Origin: Candidatus Pelagibacter sp.
GTDB lineage: Bacteria; Pseudomonadota; Alphaproteobacteria; Pelagibacterales; Pelagibacteraceae
Length of the DNA: 52,500 bases
Reading direction: 5' to 3'
Assembly: GCA_028139285.1 (NCBI GenBank)
Contig: JAOINI010000006.1
Location: forward strand, 1-52,500
Positions within the stretch are counted from its first letter, which is position 1. Each line of letters begins with the position of its first letter. The notes under the pieces are model-generated. The model saw nothing but the letters and a program-made list of their open reading frames with translations, was not told the origin of the DNA and did not search any database. This document shows, piece after piece, positions 9,178 through 19,201 of this stretch. The position numbers and the translations under genes were made by a program.

Positions 9178-11358
9178 ATGAAAATAACTAAGAAAATTAT
9201 AGAAAAACACGGTCTTAAGTTAGAAGAGTTTGAAAATATTAAAAAACTAATGAAAAGAGATCCTAATTTACTAGAACTCGGAATTTTTTCGGCTATGTGG
9301 AACGAACACTGTTCATATAAATCATCAAGAATACATTTAAAAAAATTACCTACTAAAGGAAAACAAGTAATTCAAGGTCCTGGTGAAAATGCTGGCGTAA
9401 TAGATATTGGAGATAATGATGCAATAGTATTTAAAATTGAAAGTCATAACCACCCTTCATACATTGAACCTTATCAGGGGGCGGCAACAGGAGTTGGAGG
9501 CATACTAAGAGATGTATTTACAATGGGTGCAAGACCAATTGCTTTGTTGAATTCAATTCACTTTGGTTCTCCCTCTCATCCAAAGACAAAAAGTTTATTA
9601 AATGGAGTGGTTTCAGGTATCGGTGGTTATGGAAATTGCATTGGAATACCGACTGTTGGTGGTGAGACTAAGTTTAATGAAACCTACAATGAAAATATAT
9701 TGGTTAACGCAATGGCAGTAGGTCATGCAAAAAAAGATAAGATATTTTATTCAAAAGCAAAAGGTATAAACAAATCTGTAGTCTACGTGGGATCAAAAAC
9801 AGGTCGTGATGGAATTCATGGAGCATCAATGGCATCTGCTGAATTTGATGAAAACTCTGAAGACAAAAAACCCACTGTGCAAGTTGGTGACCCATTCACT
9901 GAAAAACTACTTCTCGAAGCTTGCTTAGAATTAATGAAAGATGACTCAATTATTGCTATTCAAGATATGGGAGCAGCTGGATTAACTTCCTCTAGCGTTG
10001 AAATGGCTTCTAAAGGTTCGCTTGGAATTGAATTAAATTTAGAAAAAGTACCTTGTAGAGAGGAGAACATGACGCCATACGAGATGATGCTATCAGAAAG
10101 TCAAGAAAGAATGTTAATAATTTTAGAGGATGAAAAAGAAGAACACGCAAGAAAAATTTTTAATAAATGGGATTTAGATTTTGTAGTTATAGGAAAAACT
10201 ACAAATACTAGGAAATTAACTTTAAAGTTTCACAACAAACTTGTAGGAGAAATACAAATTGATGCTTTAGCTACAAAAGCTCCTGTATATAAAAGAAAAT
10301 GGGTAAGAAAAAAAATTAAGAAAAGCAAACTAGATATAAAAAAAATACGAAATGTCAACTTTGAAGAAGCTTTAATTAAAGTATTGTCATCACCAAATCA
10401 TTCAAATAAAAGTTGGGTTACAAATCAATATGATCAGATGGTTATGGGTGATACTGTTCAAAGGTCTGGTTCTGATGCCGCAATAATTAGAATACATAAT
10501 AAAGATAAAGCTATAGCTGTTACAGTAGACTCTTCTGCTAATTATTGTAAGTCCCAACCTAAAAATGGAGGAAAACAAATAGTGTGTGAGAATTGGAGAA
10601 ATTTAATTTCTGTTGGTGCGAAACCATTGGCAATCACCAACTGTTTAAATTTTGGTAATCCAGAAAATGAGGAAATTATGGGAGAATTTGCTGAATGTTT
10701 AGAAGGGATTAAAGAGGCATGTGAGTTTTTAAATTATCCAGTGGTCTCAGGTAATGTATCTTTTTATAATGGAACTAATAAAAAAAATATATTCCCAACT
10801 CCTGTAATAGGGGGAGTTGGAATTATAAATAGATTATCAAGACCGATCAGCCATAAATTAAAAAAGGACAAAAGTTTGATATTATTGATAGGAAAAACTT
10901 TTGGACATATTGAACAAAGCTGTTTTCTTAAAGAAAATTTTTCTATAACCGATGGTAGTCCACCTGAAATTAATTTTTTTAATGAAAAAAATAATGGTGA
11001 GGCTGTTTTAAATCTAATAACCTTAGGTTTGGCTAATTCTGTTCATGATGTTTCAAACGGTGGATTAATTGTTGCATTATGTGAAATGGCAATGAGTTCG
11101 GATTACGGAGCAAGAATTGAAAAGCCTAAAAAAATAAGAAACCAAGTTGAGTACTTTTTTGGAGAGGATCAAGGAAGATATATTGTTGAAATAAATAAAG
11201 ATAATTTAGTTAAAGTTGAGAAACTTCTTCAAAAAAATGACATTTACTATGAATTAATTGGAATTACACAAAAAAAATATTTTGAAATTGAGGGTTTAAT
11301 GAAATCAGACATAAATGACCTCTTTAAAATTAATAATCAATGGTATAACCAATATTGA
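9178..11358 (+). CDS. purL: phosphoribosylformylglycinamidine synthase, PurL subunit
   Basis: PurL is the ATP-dependent synthetase subunit making FGAM. At 726 residues it is the small, three-component type, consistent with separate purS and purQ just upstream. Conserved segments include [13 protein letters not shown] near residue 39, [29 protein letters not shown] metal and nucleotide site, [10 protein letters not shown], and in the second half VHDVSNGGL. The TGA stop shares bases with the ATG of bolA (TGATG). Confidence 0.97.
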   Translation: MKITKKIIEKHGLKLEEFENIKKLMKRDPNLLELGIFSAMWNEHCSYKSSRIHLKKLPTKGKQVIQGPGENAGVIDIGDNDAIVFKIESHNHPSYIEPYQGAATGVGGILRDVFTMGARPIALLNSIHFGSPSHPKTKSLLNGVVSGIGGYGNCIGIPTVGGETKFNETYNENILVNAMAVGHAKKDKIFYSKAKGINKSVVYVGSKTGRDGIHGASMASAEFDENSEDKKPTVQVGDPFTEKLLLEACLELMKDDSIIAIQDMGAAGLTSSSVEMASKGSLGIELNLEKVPCREENMTPYEMMLSESQERMLIILEDEKEEHARKIFNKWDLDFVVIGKTTNTRKLTLKFHNKLVGEIQIDALATKAPVYKRKWVRKKIKKSKLDIKKIRNVNFEEALIKVLSSPNHSNKSWVTNQYDQMVMGDTVQRSGSDAAIIRIHNKDKAIAVTVDSSANYCKSQPKNGGKQIVCENWRNLISVGAKPLAITNCLNFGNPENEEIMGEFAECLEGIKEACEFLNYPVVSGNVSFYNGTNKKNIFPTPVIGGVGIINRLSRPISHKLKKDKSLILLIGKTFGHIEQSCFLKENFSITDGSPPEINFFNEKNNGEAVLNLITLGLANSVHDVSNGGLIVALCEMAMSSDYGARIEKPKKIRNQVEYFFGEDQGRYIVEINKDNLVKVEKLLQKNDIYYELIGITQKKYFEIEGLMKSDINDLFKINNQWYNQY

Positions 11359-11588
11359 TGCCTTTACCAATTGATGAAATAAAAAAATTAATAAAAGAGT
11401 CAATTCCTGACGCTTCGATTGAAATAAAAGACTTAATGGGTGATAATAATCATTATTCAGCAACAATAAGATCTGAATTATTCAAAAATCTAAATAAAAT
11501 AGAACAACACAAACTTGTTTATAAATCACTTAAAGGTAAAATGGGAAATGAATTACACGCTTTATCAATTATAACAGAGGTTAAATAA
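11358..11588 (+). CDS. bolA: BolA family protein
   Basis: BolA-like proteins pair with monothiol glutaredoxins to carry or sense [2Fe-2S] clusters. The 76-residue protein starts best at the ATG at 11358, overlapping the purL stop; an in-frame TTG one codon earlier is unlikely. The core matches the family: LPIDEIKKLIKESIPDASIEIKDL, then the HY of NNHYSATI and the C-terminal HALSI with its conserved histidine. The gene directly precedes grxD with a one-base overlap, a common alphaproteobacterial arrangement that supports a BolA-Grx partnership. Confidence 0.93.
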   Translation: MPLPIDEIKKLIKESIPDASIEIKDLMGDNNHYSATIRSELFKNLNKIEQHKLVYKSLKGKMGNELHALSIITEVK

Positions 11589-11905
11589 TGAACACAAAGG
11601 AAAAAATTAGTAAACTAATAGACGAAAATGACATTTGTCTTTTCATGAAAGGTACACCAGACTCACCTCAATGTGGATTTTCAATGGCTGTCTCGAATGT
11701 TTTAAAACATTTAAATGTAAATTTTAAAGGAATTAATGTTTTGGAAGATGAAAATATAAGACAAGGTATTAAAGATTTTAGTGATTGGCCTACGATTCCT
11801 CAATTGTACATTAAAAAAGAATTTATTGGGGGATGTGATATTATAAAAGAAATGTTTGAAAAAGGTGATTTAAAAAAGTTATTAATTGAAAAAAAACTAA
11901 TTTAA
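11588..11905 (+). CDS. grxD: monothiol glutaredoxin, Grx4/GrxD family
   Basis: A 105-residue monothiol glutaredoxin. The CGFS active site is at residues 29-32 within PDSPQCGFSM, and the family's WPTIPQLYIKKEFIGGCDI glutathione-binding stretch follows. Such proteins bind a shared [2Fe-2S] cluster with glutathione and deliver it during Fe-S assembly. It is coupled to bolA by a TAATG overlap and ends the purine run; the next gene is on the opposite strand and begins at the adjacent base. Confidence 0.96.
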   Translation: MNTKEKISKLIDENDICLFMKGTPDSPQCGFSMAVSNVLKHLNVNFKGINVLEDENIRQGIKDFSDWPTIPQLYIKKEFIGGCDIIKEMFEKGDLKKLLIEKKLI

Positions 11906-12649
11906 TTATTTTTTTTGTATAAAACAGATATCTGAGTCTTCTAAATTCCCCTTATAAGAAACAATTTCTTTAACCTCGTTAAATATATATTTTTGACTCT
12001 CTTTTTTTATGAACCCTGAGTCAAAGTATTCTTTTTTGATGATTTTTGAAAGTAGGTCTTCTACAAAAATATCTTGAGTGTCTAAATTATACTTATAATA
12101 ATTTGGATGTTTAAAATCTTCAATTACATAAGTGCCACCTTGATTTACAAATTTAAAAAAAAAATTTAAACTGAGTAAGATATCGCTTAAATAATGTGAA
12201 CCGTCATCGATTATAATATCAAATTTTTTAAAACCGTTTTCTTTAAAAATCATATCTAAAATTTGTAAAACTTTTTTTTCATTTCTTATATCTAAGCCGT
12301 AAACATTTATATTATTAGAACTATATTTAAAATTTGAAATATTAATATCAAAACAAAATATTGTTGAATTATAAAAATATTTTGAGAATGCAGCCGCAGA
12401 CGCTCCTGCATAAGATCCAATTTCTAATATATTTACAGGTTTATCTTTAAGTATTGATAATTGTTTTTCGTAGAATTTAGAAAATCCATGCCCTCTTGTA
12501 TTTTTATTTTGAAAAAAATTAGCTTTATCACTGCCATAATAAAAAAATAATTGATCTAGATCCTTTTCGTGAAACAAATCTCTATCTATCGATATCTTTT
12601 TTTTAAATTTGTAGATTAGATTTCTTTTAAAAAGACTTAAAAAATTCAA
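11906..12649 (-). CDS. class I SAM-dependent methyltransferase-like protein
   Basis: A 247-residue protein with a Rossmann-type methyltransferase core: VNILEIGSYAGAS (SAM-binding motif I, about residues 73-85), IFCFDINI (acidic end of strand 2) and FDIIIDDGSHYLSDI (motif IV region). The IDDGSH stretch resembles the CmcI/FkbM-neighbour group of sugar or hydroxylase-type methyltransferases. The only available start is a TTG at 12649, immediately after the rpsD stop, and there is no early in-frame ATG. Its substrate is unknown; surface-glycan modification is one option by family resemblance only. Confidence 0.65.
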   Translation of the reverse strand: MNFLSLFKRNLIYKFKKKISIDRDLFHEKDLDQLFFYYGSDKANFFQNKNTRGHGFSKFYEKQLSILKDKPVNILEIGSYAGASAAAFSKYFYNSTIFCFDINISNFKYSSNNINVYGLDIRNEKKVLQILDMIFKENGFKKFDIIIDDGSHYLSDILLSLNFFFKFVNQGGTYVIEDFKHPNYYKYNLDTQDIFVEDLLSKIIKKEYFDSGFIKKESQKYIFNEVKEIVSYKGNLEDSDICFIQKK

Positions 12650-13267
12650 TTATCTAGAATAGTATTCGATTACTAAGTTAGGTTCCATTATTACTGGGTA
12701 AGGCACTTCAGAAAATTTTGGCACTCTTACTAATTTAGCTGTTTTATTTTTATTATCTAATTGAATGTATTCTGGTACGTCTCTTTCCTTGCTTTGTAAA
12801 GATCCGTCTATTACTGTAAGATTTTTTGACTTATCTCTTATCTCAATCAAATCTGAACTTTTAACAACATAGCTCGAAATGTTAACTCTTTTTTTATTTA
12901 CTTTAATATGTCCATGATTAATCATCTGTCTTGCAGAGAAGACCGTTGGTGCAAATTTTGCTCGATAAATTACTGTATCAAGTCTACTCTCAAGTAATGC
13001 AATTAAATTTTCTGTGGTATCTCCTTTTTTAGACAAAGCTTTTCGATATATGTTTCTAAATTGTCTTTCATTTATGTTTCCATAATAAGCTTTTAATTTT
13101 TGTTTTGCTTGGAGCTGAACACCGTAATCGGTCGGTTTACCTTTTTTGTTTTGTCCGTGCTGACCTGGAGGGTACGCCCTGGAGTTAAAAGGACTTTTAG
13201 GTCTTCCCCAAATATTTGCTTTCAGTCTTCTGTCTACTTTATGTTTAGATTTAAGTCTTTTAGTCAT
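12650..13267 (-). CDS. rpsD: 30S ribosomal protein S4
   Basis: S4 nucleates assembly of the 16S rRNA 5' domain. The 205-residue protein has the family's basic N-terminal zinc-less form ([25 protein letters not shown]), the conserved YPPGQHG, and the S4 RNA-binding domain [33 protein letters not shown]. The ATG is at 13267. A good sigma-70-type promoter lies just upstream, giving a leader of only about ten bases. Here rpsD stands alone and not in the alpha operon, as is usual in alphaproteobacteria. Confidence 0.98.
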   Translation of the reverse strand: MTKRLKSKHKVDRRLKANIWGRPKSPFNSRAYPPGQHGQNKKGKPTDYGVQLQAKQKLKAYYGNINERQFRNIYRKALSKKGDTTENLIALLESRLDTVIYRAKFAPTVFSARQMINHGHIKVNKKRVNISSYVVKSSDLIEIRDKSKNLTVIDGSLQSKERDVPEYIQLDNKNKTAKLVRVPKFSEVPYPVIMEPNLVIEYYSR

Positions 13268-13283
13268 ATAAAATAATTGTGTT

Positions 13284-13311
13284 TTTATAAGCTTTACTAA
13301 TGATTTGTCAA
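13284..13311 (-). promoter_or_regulatory. sigma-70-like promoter of rpsD
   Basis: On the minus strand there is a perfect -35 box TTGACA (13311-13306), a 16-base spacer and a -10 box TATAAA (13289-13284). A start site about seven bases further on would fall near 13277, some ten bases before the rpsD ATG. This is the clearest promoter I found in the window. The start site itself is inferred. Confidence 0.6.
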
Positions 13312-13324
13312 TTAAGCTTTGATG

Positions 13325-14035
13325 TTATTTTTTACTCAATGTGCTTATAATACTAGCTAAAATCCTTAATTCTTTATCGTTTGGTTCTAATCTATAAATT
13401 AAATTATTTATATTTAATATCATTGAGTGTCTTTTCTCTTTAGGTATAAAAAAGTCTTTTTTTTCTAAAAGGCTTATTAAATGATCTAATAAAGAAGATA
13501 TTTTTGATTTAGATGAAACGTTTAAATTCGGTTCATTATTCTTAATTCTTTTATAATTAAGTGATTTAAATATCTCGTAACAAATAACAGTCAAAGAATG
13601 TGATAAGTTTAAAGATTTAAATTTAGGTGAAGTTGGAATTTGTAAAATATAATTAGAAAATGACAAATCTTTATTTGATAATCCTGATGCCTCAGGGCCA
13701 AACATTAAACCTAAGTTTAGATTTCTTCTTTTGATTATTTTTTGAAATTCTTTAAGTGAAATACTTTTTTTATTAATGTCTCTACGTCTTGCACTTAAAG
13801 ATACAATCAAATTAAAAGGCTCTATTGCATCTTGAACATTATTAAATACTTTCGCTTTATTTATAATATCATACGCTCCTACAGATGTTGCTTTAGCTTT
13901 ATGATTTGGAAAATTAATTTTAGGCTCTACAATGTGAAGTTTTGAGAATCCAAAATTTTTCATTGCTCTGGCACATGCGCCTATGTTTTCACCTAGTTGA
14001 GGTTTTACTAGAATGAAACTAAATTTACTGCTCAT
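13325..14035 (-). CDS. trmJ: tRNA (cytidine/uridine-2'-O-)-methyltransferase, TrmJ family
   Basis: A SPOUT-fold RNA methyltransferase of 236 residues. FILVKPQLGENIGACARAMKNFG is the N-terminal signature, followed by LMFGPEASGLSNKDL (knot motif 2) and PTSPKFKSLNLSHSLTVICYE (motif 3, SAM and knot). This layout with the C-terminal extension matches TrmJ, which 2'-O-methylates position 32 of several tRNAs. Its first codons overlap the 3' end of cimA by 11 bases. A different TrmH-family target is possible, but TrmJ is the best match. Confidence 0.85.
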   Translation of the reverse strand: MSSKFSFILVKPQLGENIGACARAMKNFGFSKLHIVEPKINFPNHKAKATSVGAYDIINKAKVFNNVQDAIEPFNLIVSLSARRRDINKKSISLKEFQKIIKRRNLNLGLMFGPEASGLSNKDLSFSNYILQIPTSPKFKSLNLSHSLTVICYEIFKSLNYKRIKNNEPNLNVSSKSKISSLLDHLISLLEKKDFFIPKEKRHSMILNINNLIYRLEPNDKELRILASIISTLSKK

Positions 14036-15629
14036 TTAAATTAGCAGGAGCTTTTTCTTTATAAAGTTTATAATCTAAGCTATCAATTAATGCTTTAAAT
14101 GAAGCTTCAATAATATTTGGAGATACACCAACTGTAAACCAACTTACACCTGTTTTATCAGTACTTTCAATTAAAACTCTAGTTGTTGCTTCAGTACCAG
14201 TATTCAGAATTCTAACTTTATAATCAAGTAACTTTAAATCTGAAAAAAAATTATAGTATTTTGTTACTTTTTTAAAATTAGATCTGATCGCATTATCCAA
14301 TGCATTAACAGGTCCATTCCCCTCACCATGACACTCAATTTCTTTTCCGTCTATCAAGAAAACTACGCTTGCTTTTGTTTGTATTTTTTCAAATTTTGAA
14401 ACATTTACATCGTAACTTTTTACTTTTAAATATTCAGGAACTTTACCTAATAATCTATTAGCTAATAGCTCAAATGAAGCATCAGCTCCATCATACGAAT
14501 AACCACTAAATTCTCTATCTTTTACCTCATCCAAAATTTTTTGGATTTTTGGATCTTTAGAGTCAATTTTAACTCCGTATTGTTCTAATCTTGATAAAAT
14601 ATTTGATCGACCAGCTTGATTTGAAACAATAATATTTCTATGATTCCCAATTGTTTTTGGATCAATATGCTCGTAAGTTTTTGGATCTTTCTTCACTGCT
14701 GAAACGTGAAGACCTCCCTTGTGAGAAAAGGCTGAGGCACCAACATAAGCCATATTTTTATTAGGTTTTCTATTAAGTATTTCATCTAACAATCTTGAAC
14801 ATTCAGTTAATGAAGAAAGTTTATTTTGTTTAATGTTAATTTCATACTTATCGCTAAAAGATTTTTTTAAACATAAGTTGGGAATAATTGACATTAAATT
14901 TGCATTGCCACATCTCTCACCTAAACCATTAATAGTTCCTTGAATATGTCTCACTCCACTTTCAACTGCAGCTAAAGAATTAGCCACAGCATTTTCTGTA
15001 TCGTTATGCGCGTGAATTCCAAGATTGTTTCCAGGTATTATTTTTGCAACTTTTGTAACAATTTCTCTAACCTCATTCGGTAGTGTGCCACCATTAGTAT
15101 CACATAATACAACCCATCTAGCACCATTATCGTAGGCTTGCTTTAAGCAATCGATTGCATATTCTGGGTTGGCCTTATAACCATCAAAAAAATGTTCTGC
15201 ATCAAACAAAAATTCTTTCTTATTCTTAACAAAATGCTTTGCTGTTTCTTTGATGTTTTCTAAATTTTCCTCTTTTTGAATTCCTAAAGCAACTTTTACA
15301 TGAAAATCCCAAGATTTTCCTACTACACAAACTGCTGGTGTATTTGCATTCATTAAAGAAGCTAAACCGGGATCATTATCTGCACTTCGACCAGTTTTTT
15401 TGGTCATACCGAATGCAGTAAATAAAGTTTGTTGCATTTTGGGTGGACTAGAAAAAAATTTTGTATCAACAGGATTTGCCCCAGGCCATCCTCCCTCTAC
15501 ATAATCAACACCTATGTCTGATAAAACTTTTGCTATTTTATTTTTATCTTCAATTGAGAAATCAACACCTTCCGTCTGAGCTCCGTCTCTTAAAGTGGTA
15601 TCAAATATATATATTTTCTCTTTACTCAT
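14025..15629 (-). CDS. cimA: (R)-citramalate synthase
   Basis: CimA condenses pyruvate with acetyl-CoA to citramalate, giving a threonine-independent entry into isoleucine synthesis. The 534-residue protein begins IYIFDTTLRDGAQTEGVDFS; TLRDGAQ carries the catalytic Arg-Asp. IEGGWPGANP-like YVEGGWPGANP is typical of the CimA subgroup and not of LeuA. GIHAHNDTENAVANSLAA holds the metal-binding histidines. The C-terminal regulatory (LeuA dimer) domain occupies roughly residues 400-520. It overlaps cysS by 4 bases (ATGA) and trmJ by 11. Confidence 0.92.
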   Translation of the reverse strand: MSKEKIYIFDTTLRDGAQTEGVDFSIEDKNKIAKVLSDIGVDYVEGGWPGANPVDTKFFSSPPKMQQTLFTAFGMTKKTGRSADNDPGLASLMNANTPAVCVVGKSWDFHVKVALGIQKEENLENIKETAKHFVKNKKEFLFDAEHFFDGYKANPEYAIDCLKQAYDNGARWVVLCDTNGGTLPNEVREIVTKVAKIIPGNNLGIHAHNDTENAVANSLAAVESGVRHIQGTINGLGERCGNANLMSIIPNLCLKKSFSDKYEINIKQNKLSSLTECSRLLDEILNRKPNKNMAYVGASAFSHKGGLHVSAVKKDPKTYEHIDPKTIGNHRNIIVSNQAGRSNILSRLEQYGVKIDSKDPKIQKILDEVKDREFSGYSYDGADASFELLANRLLGKVPEYLKVKSYDVNVSKFEKIQTKASVVFLIDGKEIECHGEGNGPVNALDNAIRSNFKKVTKYYNFFSDLKLLDYKVRILNTGTEATTRVLIESTDKTGVSWFTVGVSPNIIEASFKALIDSLDYKLYKEKAPANLNEQ

Positions 15630-16975
15630 TTAAATTTCCAGGTTGTCTGTTCTTTTTTATCCTCAATGATTACTCCTTTATTTGCTAGTTCAACTCTTAT
15701 TTTGTCAGCAAGCTTATAATCTCCTTTTTGTTTTGCTGCCAATCTTTCTTTAATTTTTTTTTCAATAAATTCTTCTGAAATATCTTTATCTACTTTTTTA
15801 AACTCTTCCCACTCATTTTGTGTTAAATCAAATAAACCAATTAATTTACAAGCACTATTAAAAAATTTTTTACTTTTTTCATCACCTTTATTTGCGTTTG
15901 CATAGAGTTCGTGAATTTTAGCAATGAAACCAGGAGTATTTAAATCATCTAATAACATGTCTATCTCTTTCAAAGGTATTTCTTCATCATTTTCTTCATA
16001 CAATTGATACCATTTTTCAATTGTTGCTCGTTGATTTTCTAAAAGTTTATTATTCCAATCTAGTGGTTGACTGTAGTGAGCGCTTAATAATGCTAACCTA
16101 ACAACCTGACCGGAATATTTTTTAGTTGCATCAGTTATAGAAATTATATTGCCTAAAGACTTTGACATCTTTTCTTTGTTAATTGTAACAAATCCGTTAT
16201 GAACCCAATAATTTGCAAAGTTTTTCGTATTATTGTTACAACAAGACTGTGCTATCTCATTTTCATGATGAGGAAAAATTAAATCAAGACCACCGCCATG
16301 AATATCTAAATTTTTACCAAGGTATTTTTCACTCATTGCTGAACATTCAAGATGCCAGCCCGGCCTACCTCTTCCCCAAGGCGACTCCCACCCAGGATCT
16401 TTTTCATTTGAAGGCTTCCACAAAACAAAGTCCATTGGATTTTTTTTCAGATCGGAAATTTCTATTCTACTACCTGCCTTTAACTCATCTAAATTTTTGT
16501 TTGATAATTTTCCATAATCTTTAAATTTGCTTACAGCAAAAAAAACGTGGTTTTTATTTTCGTAAGCAAATCCCTTTTTGATTAGTGAAGATGTCATTTC
16601 AATCATTTCTTTTATATGCTCTGTGGCTTTTGGCTCTATTGTTGGTTTTAAACAGTTTAAACTCTTGCAATTTTCATGAAAAATTTTAATCACCCTATTA
16701 GTAATTTCATTTATTTCTTCTTTGTTATTTTGAGAAGCTTCTATTATTTTGTCATCTACATCAGTAATATTTCTTACGTACGTTACATTTGAATTGTAGA
16801 GAGTCTTTAAAACTCTAAATAAAACATCAAACACTACAAGGGTTCTTGCATTACCTACATGGGGACTCTCATATACAGTCGGGCCACAAGCATATAAGGA
16901 AATATTTTTTATATTATTTGGCTTAAATACTTCTTTTTTTCTTGTAAGAGAATTTGTTAATTTTAAGCTATTCAT
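15626..16975 (-). CDS. cysS: cysteinyl-tRNA synthetase
   Basis: CysS charges tRNA-Cys. The 449-residue chain has the first zinc ligand in LYACGPTVYE (Cys30), the HIGH-type motif as HVGN at 39-42, the zinc-binding region WHLECSAMS with the following HGGGLDLIFPHHENEIAQS, and the KMSKSLGN loop. All catalytic parts are present. The start overlaps the end of nadE by 8 bases, and the stop overlaps the cimA ATG. Confidence 0.97.
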   Translation of the reverse strand: MNSLKLTNSLTRKKEVFKPNNIKNISLYACGPTVYESPHVGNARTLVVFDVLFRVLKTLYNSNVTYVRNITDVDDKIIEASQNNKEEINEITNRVIKIFHENCKSLNCLKPTIEPKATEHIKEMIEMTSSLIKKGFAYENKNHVFFAVSKFKDYGKLSNKNLDELKAGSRIEISDLKKNPMDFVLWKPSNEKDPGWESPWGRGRPGWHLECSAMSEKYLGKNLDIHGGGLDLIFPHHENEIAQSCCNNNTKNFANYWVHNGFVTINKEKMSKSLGNIISITDATKKYSGQVVRLALLSAHYSQPLDWNNKLLENQRATIEKWYQLYEENDEEIPLKEIDMLLDDLNTPGFIAKIHELYANANKGDEKSKKFFNSACKLIGLFDLTQNEWEEFKKVDKDISEEFIEKKIKERLAAKQKGDYKLADKIRVELANKGVIIEDKKEQTTWKFK

Positions 16976-17705
16976 TAAATGTACATACCGGTATCGGATT
17001 CATTTTGTGTAAATTTTTTTTTCTTATTTCTAAATATTTTTGATAGTTTGGATCGTCTTTATTTTCCATAGCCCTCTCTAAATCTGTATAGCTCATTCCA
17101 AGTTGTTCTACGTCGTTTCTTCCATCATCCCATAGACCATCTGTGGGTTGGGCATTAATTATTGACTCAGACACACCGAGATGTCTACCTAACTCCCAAA
17201 CTTGAGATTTGTTGCAGTCAGCTATAGGAGAGATATCGACCCCACCATCACCATATTTAGTATAAAAACCAACGCCAAAATCCTCAACTTTGTTACCTGT
17301 TCCAACAACAATTCCATTATTTGCTGCTGCTACTTGATATAAAGTTGCCATTCTCAACCTTGCTCTTGAATTTGCATACCCATGCTCATTGTCAAATTTA
17401 TTTAAAACTTGAGAAAATGAGTTAAAGATTTTATCCATCTCTAACAAATGATGTTCTACATTTTTGTATTTTTGTTTTAACCATTTTGCATGTGTCAAAC
17501 TTAAATCATGTTGAGATTTGATTTGTTTAATTGGCATTGTTAACACAATTGTTTTTCTACCAGTGTTTGCACATAAAGTACTAACTACAGAAGAGTCTAT
17601 TCCACCCGATATTCCAACTACTAATGATTTTGGCTTATAAGAAGCATTATTGCAATAGTCGTCTATCCAGTCGGTTATTATTTTTGCTCTTTTCTTTATA
17701 TCCAT
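16968..17705 (-). CDS. nadE: NAD+ synthase, ammonia-type short form
   Basis: NadE amidates nicotinic acid adenine dinucleotide to NAD. At 245 residues it has only the ATP-pyrophosphatase domain, with the P-loop SGGIDSS at residues 33-39 and the downstream VVGTGNKVEDFGVGFYTKYGDGGVDISPIADC segment. No N-terminal nitrilase (glutaminase) domain is attached, so ammonia should be the nitrogen donor. The ATG at 17705 is preceded by an AAGG-containing ribosome-binding stretch. It leads the nadE-cysS-cimA-trmJ run, whose members all overlap. Confidence 0.93.
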   Translation of the reverse strand: MDIKKRAKIITDWIDDYCNNASYKPKSLVVGISGGIDSSVVSTLCANTGRKTIVLTMPIKQIKSQHDLSLTHAKWLKQKYKNVEHHLLEMDKIFNSFSQVLNKFDNEHGYANSRARLRMATLYQVAAANNGIVVGTGNKVEDFGVGFYTKYGDGGVDISPIADCNKSQVWELGRHLGVSESIINAQPTDGLWDDGRNDVEQLGMSYTDLERAMENKDDPNYQKYLEIRKKNLHKMNPIPVCTFNE

Positions 17706-17736
17706 AATTAATACCTTACCTTTCTTTTAAGGTTTG

Positions 17737-17765
17737 GTCTTAATAATTACAATAATTATTAAGAC
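17737..17765. repeat. 12-bp inverted repeat at the 3' end of the DAHP synthase gene
   Basis: GTCTTAATAATT (17737-17748), a 5-base loop and its exact complement AATTATTAAGAC (17754-17765) form a perfect 12-bp stem that includes the stop codon of the DAHP synthase gene. Neither side is followed by a run of T, so it is not a textbook intrinsic terminator. It may stabilise the 3' end or attenuate read-through into nadE. Confidence 0.5.
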
Positions 17766-19135
17766 GCAGCTTGAATAATTTTATTTGATATTTTTGAATT
17801 TTTCTTAATTTCCTCAGAAATCAAGAAAGCTAGTTCTAATGCTTGGTCAGCATTTAGTCTTGGATCACAATGTGTCCTATATCTATTTGATAAATCATTC
17901 TCAGATATTTTTTGAGCCCCACCTGTGCACTCAGTCACATCTTGACCTGTCATTTCTATATGTAACCCACCAGCGTAGCTCCCTTCCGCTTGACTTACAG
18001 CAAAGAAATTTTTTACCTCTTTTAAGACACTTTCGAAAGGTCTAGTTTTAAATCCTGTTGCAGCTTTAATAGTATTTCCATGCATTGGATCGCAAGACCA
18101 AATAACTTTTAGACCCTCTTTTTTAATCGCTCTAATTAACTTAGGTAAATATTTTTCAACATTATCAGCACCGAATCTTGAAATTAATGTCAATCTTCCA
18201 GCATCATTATCAGGGTTTAAAATATTACATAAATTAATTAATTCATCTGGATTTAAAGTTGGTCCACATTTTAAACCAAGAGGATTTTTAATACCTCTAC
18301 AAAATTCAACATGCGCTCCATCAGGTTGTCTTGTTCTATCACCAATCCATACAAAATGGGCTGAGGTGTCGTGATATTCCCCGGTTGTTGAGTCTACTCT
18401 TGTCATAGACTCTTCGAAAGGTAAATGTAAAGCCTCATGCGAAGTATAAAAATTTACAGTTCTCAATCTTCGATTGGTATCTGAGTTAATTCCGCAAGCT
18501 TCCATAAACGCTAAAGCATCACTTATTTTATCCTCTATTTCTTTATACTTACCTTTTGTTTTGTCTTTAATGAAACCTAAATTCCATAAGTGTACTTGTC
18601 TGAGGTCAGCAAAGCCTCCTTGAGAAAAAGCTCTTAGTAAGTTTAACGTAGATGCAGATTGTGAATACGCTCGAAATAATCTTTTTGCATCAGGTATTCT
18701 TGCTTTTTCTGTAAATTCCATTCCATTAATGTTATCACCTAAATAACTTGGTAATTCTTTTCCATCTTTTTTTTCTGTGGGCGCACTTCTTGGTTTAGAA
18801 AATTGTCCAGCAATTCTTCCAACTTTTACGACTGGAACTGAGGCTGAAGCCGTTAATACTAAAGACATTTGTAAAAGAACTTTAAAAGTATCTCTAATAT
18901 TATCTGGATGAAACTCTGCAAAACTTTCTGCACAATCTCCCCCTTGAAGTAAAAATGCTTTACCTTCAGCAACTTCTGATAATGCTTTTTTTAAAGATCT
19001 AGACTCGCCTGCAAAAACTAAAGGTGGATATTTTTTAATTTTACTTAAAACTAAATCAAGTTCTTCTTTGTCCTGATAAACAGGTAAATGTTTAGCAGGT
19101 AATTTTTTCCAACTATTTAAATTCCATTTTTTCAT
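17759..19135 (-). CDS. class II DAHP synthase (3-deoxy-7-phosphoheptulonate synthase)
   Basis: This enzyme joins phosphoenolpyruvate and erythrose 4-phosphate in the first step of aromatic amino acid synthesis. The 458-residue protein is the plant/Mycobacterium-type class II enzyme, unrelated in sequence to E. coli AroF/G/H. Diagnostic segments are [68 protein letters not shown] and the C-terminal [19 protein letters not shown]. The ATG at 19135 is preferred over a TTG two codons upstream. It is separated by 53 bases from nadE downstream. Confidence 0.95.
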   Translation of the reverse strand: MKKWNLNSWKKLPAKHLPVYQDKEELDLVLSKIKKYPPLVFAGESRSLKKALSEVAEGKAFLLQGGDCAESFAEFHPDNIRDTFKVLLQMSLVLTASASVPVVKVGRIAGQFSKPRSAPTEKKDGKELPSYLGDNINGMEFTEKARIPDAKRLFRAYSQSASTLNLLRAFSQGGFADLRQVHLWNLGFIKDKTKGKYKEIEDKISDALAFMEACGINSDTNRRLRTVNFYTSHEALHLPFEESMTRVDSTTGEYHDTSAHFVWIGDRTRQPDGAHVEFCRGIKNPLGLKCGPTLNPDELINLCNILNPDNDAGRLTLISRFGADNVEKYLPKLIRAIKKEGLKVIWSCDPMHGNTIKAATGFKTRPFESVLKEVKNFFAVSQAEGSYAGGLHIEMTGQDVTECTGGAQKISENDLSNRYRTHCDPRLNADQALELAFLISEEIKKNSKISNKIIQAAS

Positions 19136-19201
19136 ATACAACTTGCGATATATATAGAGTAAAGATTAAAAATATTCAATAAAATATTGGATAAATATTT
19201 A

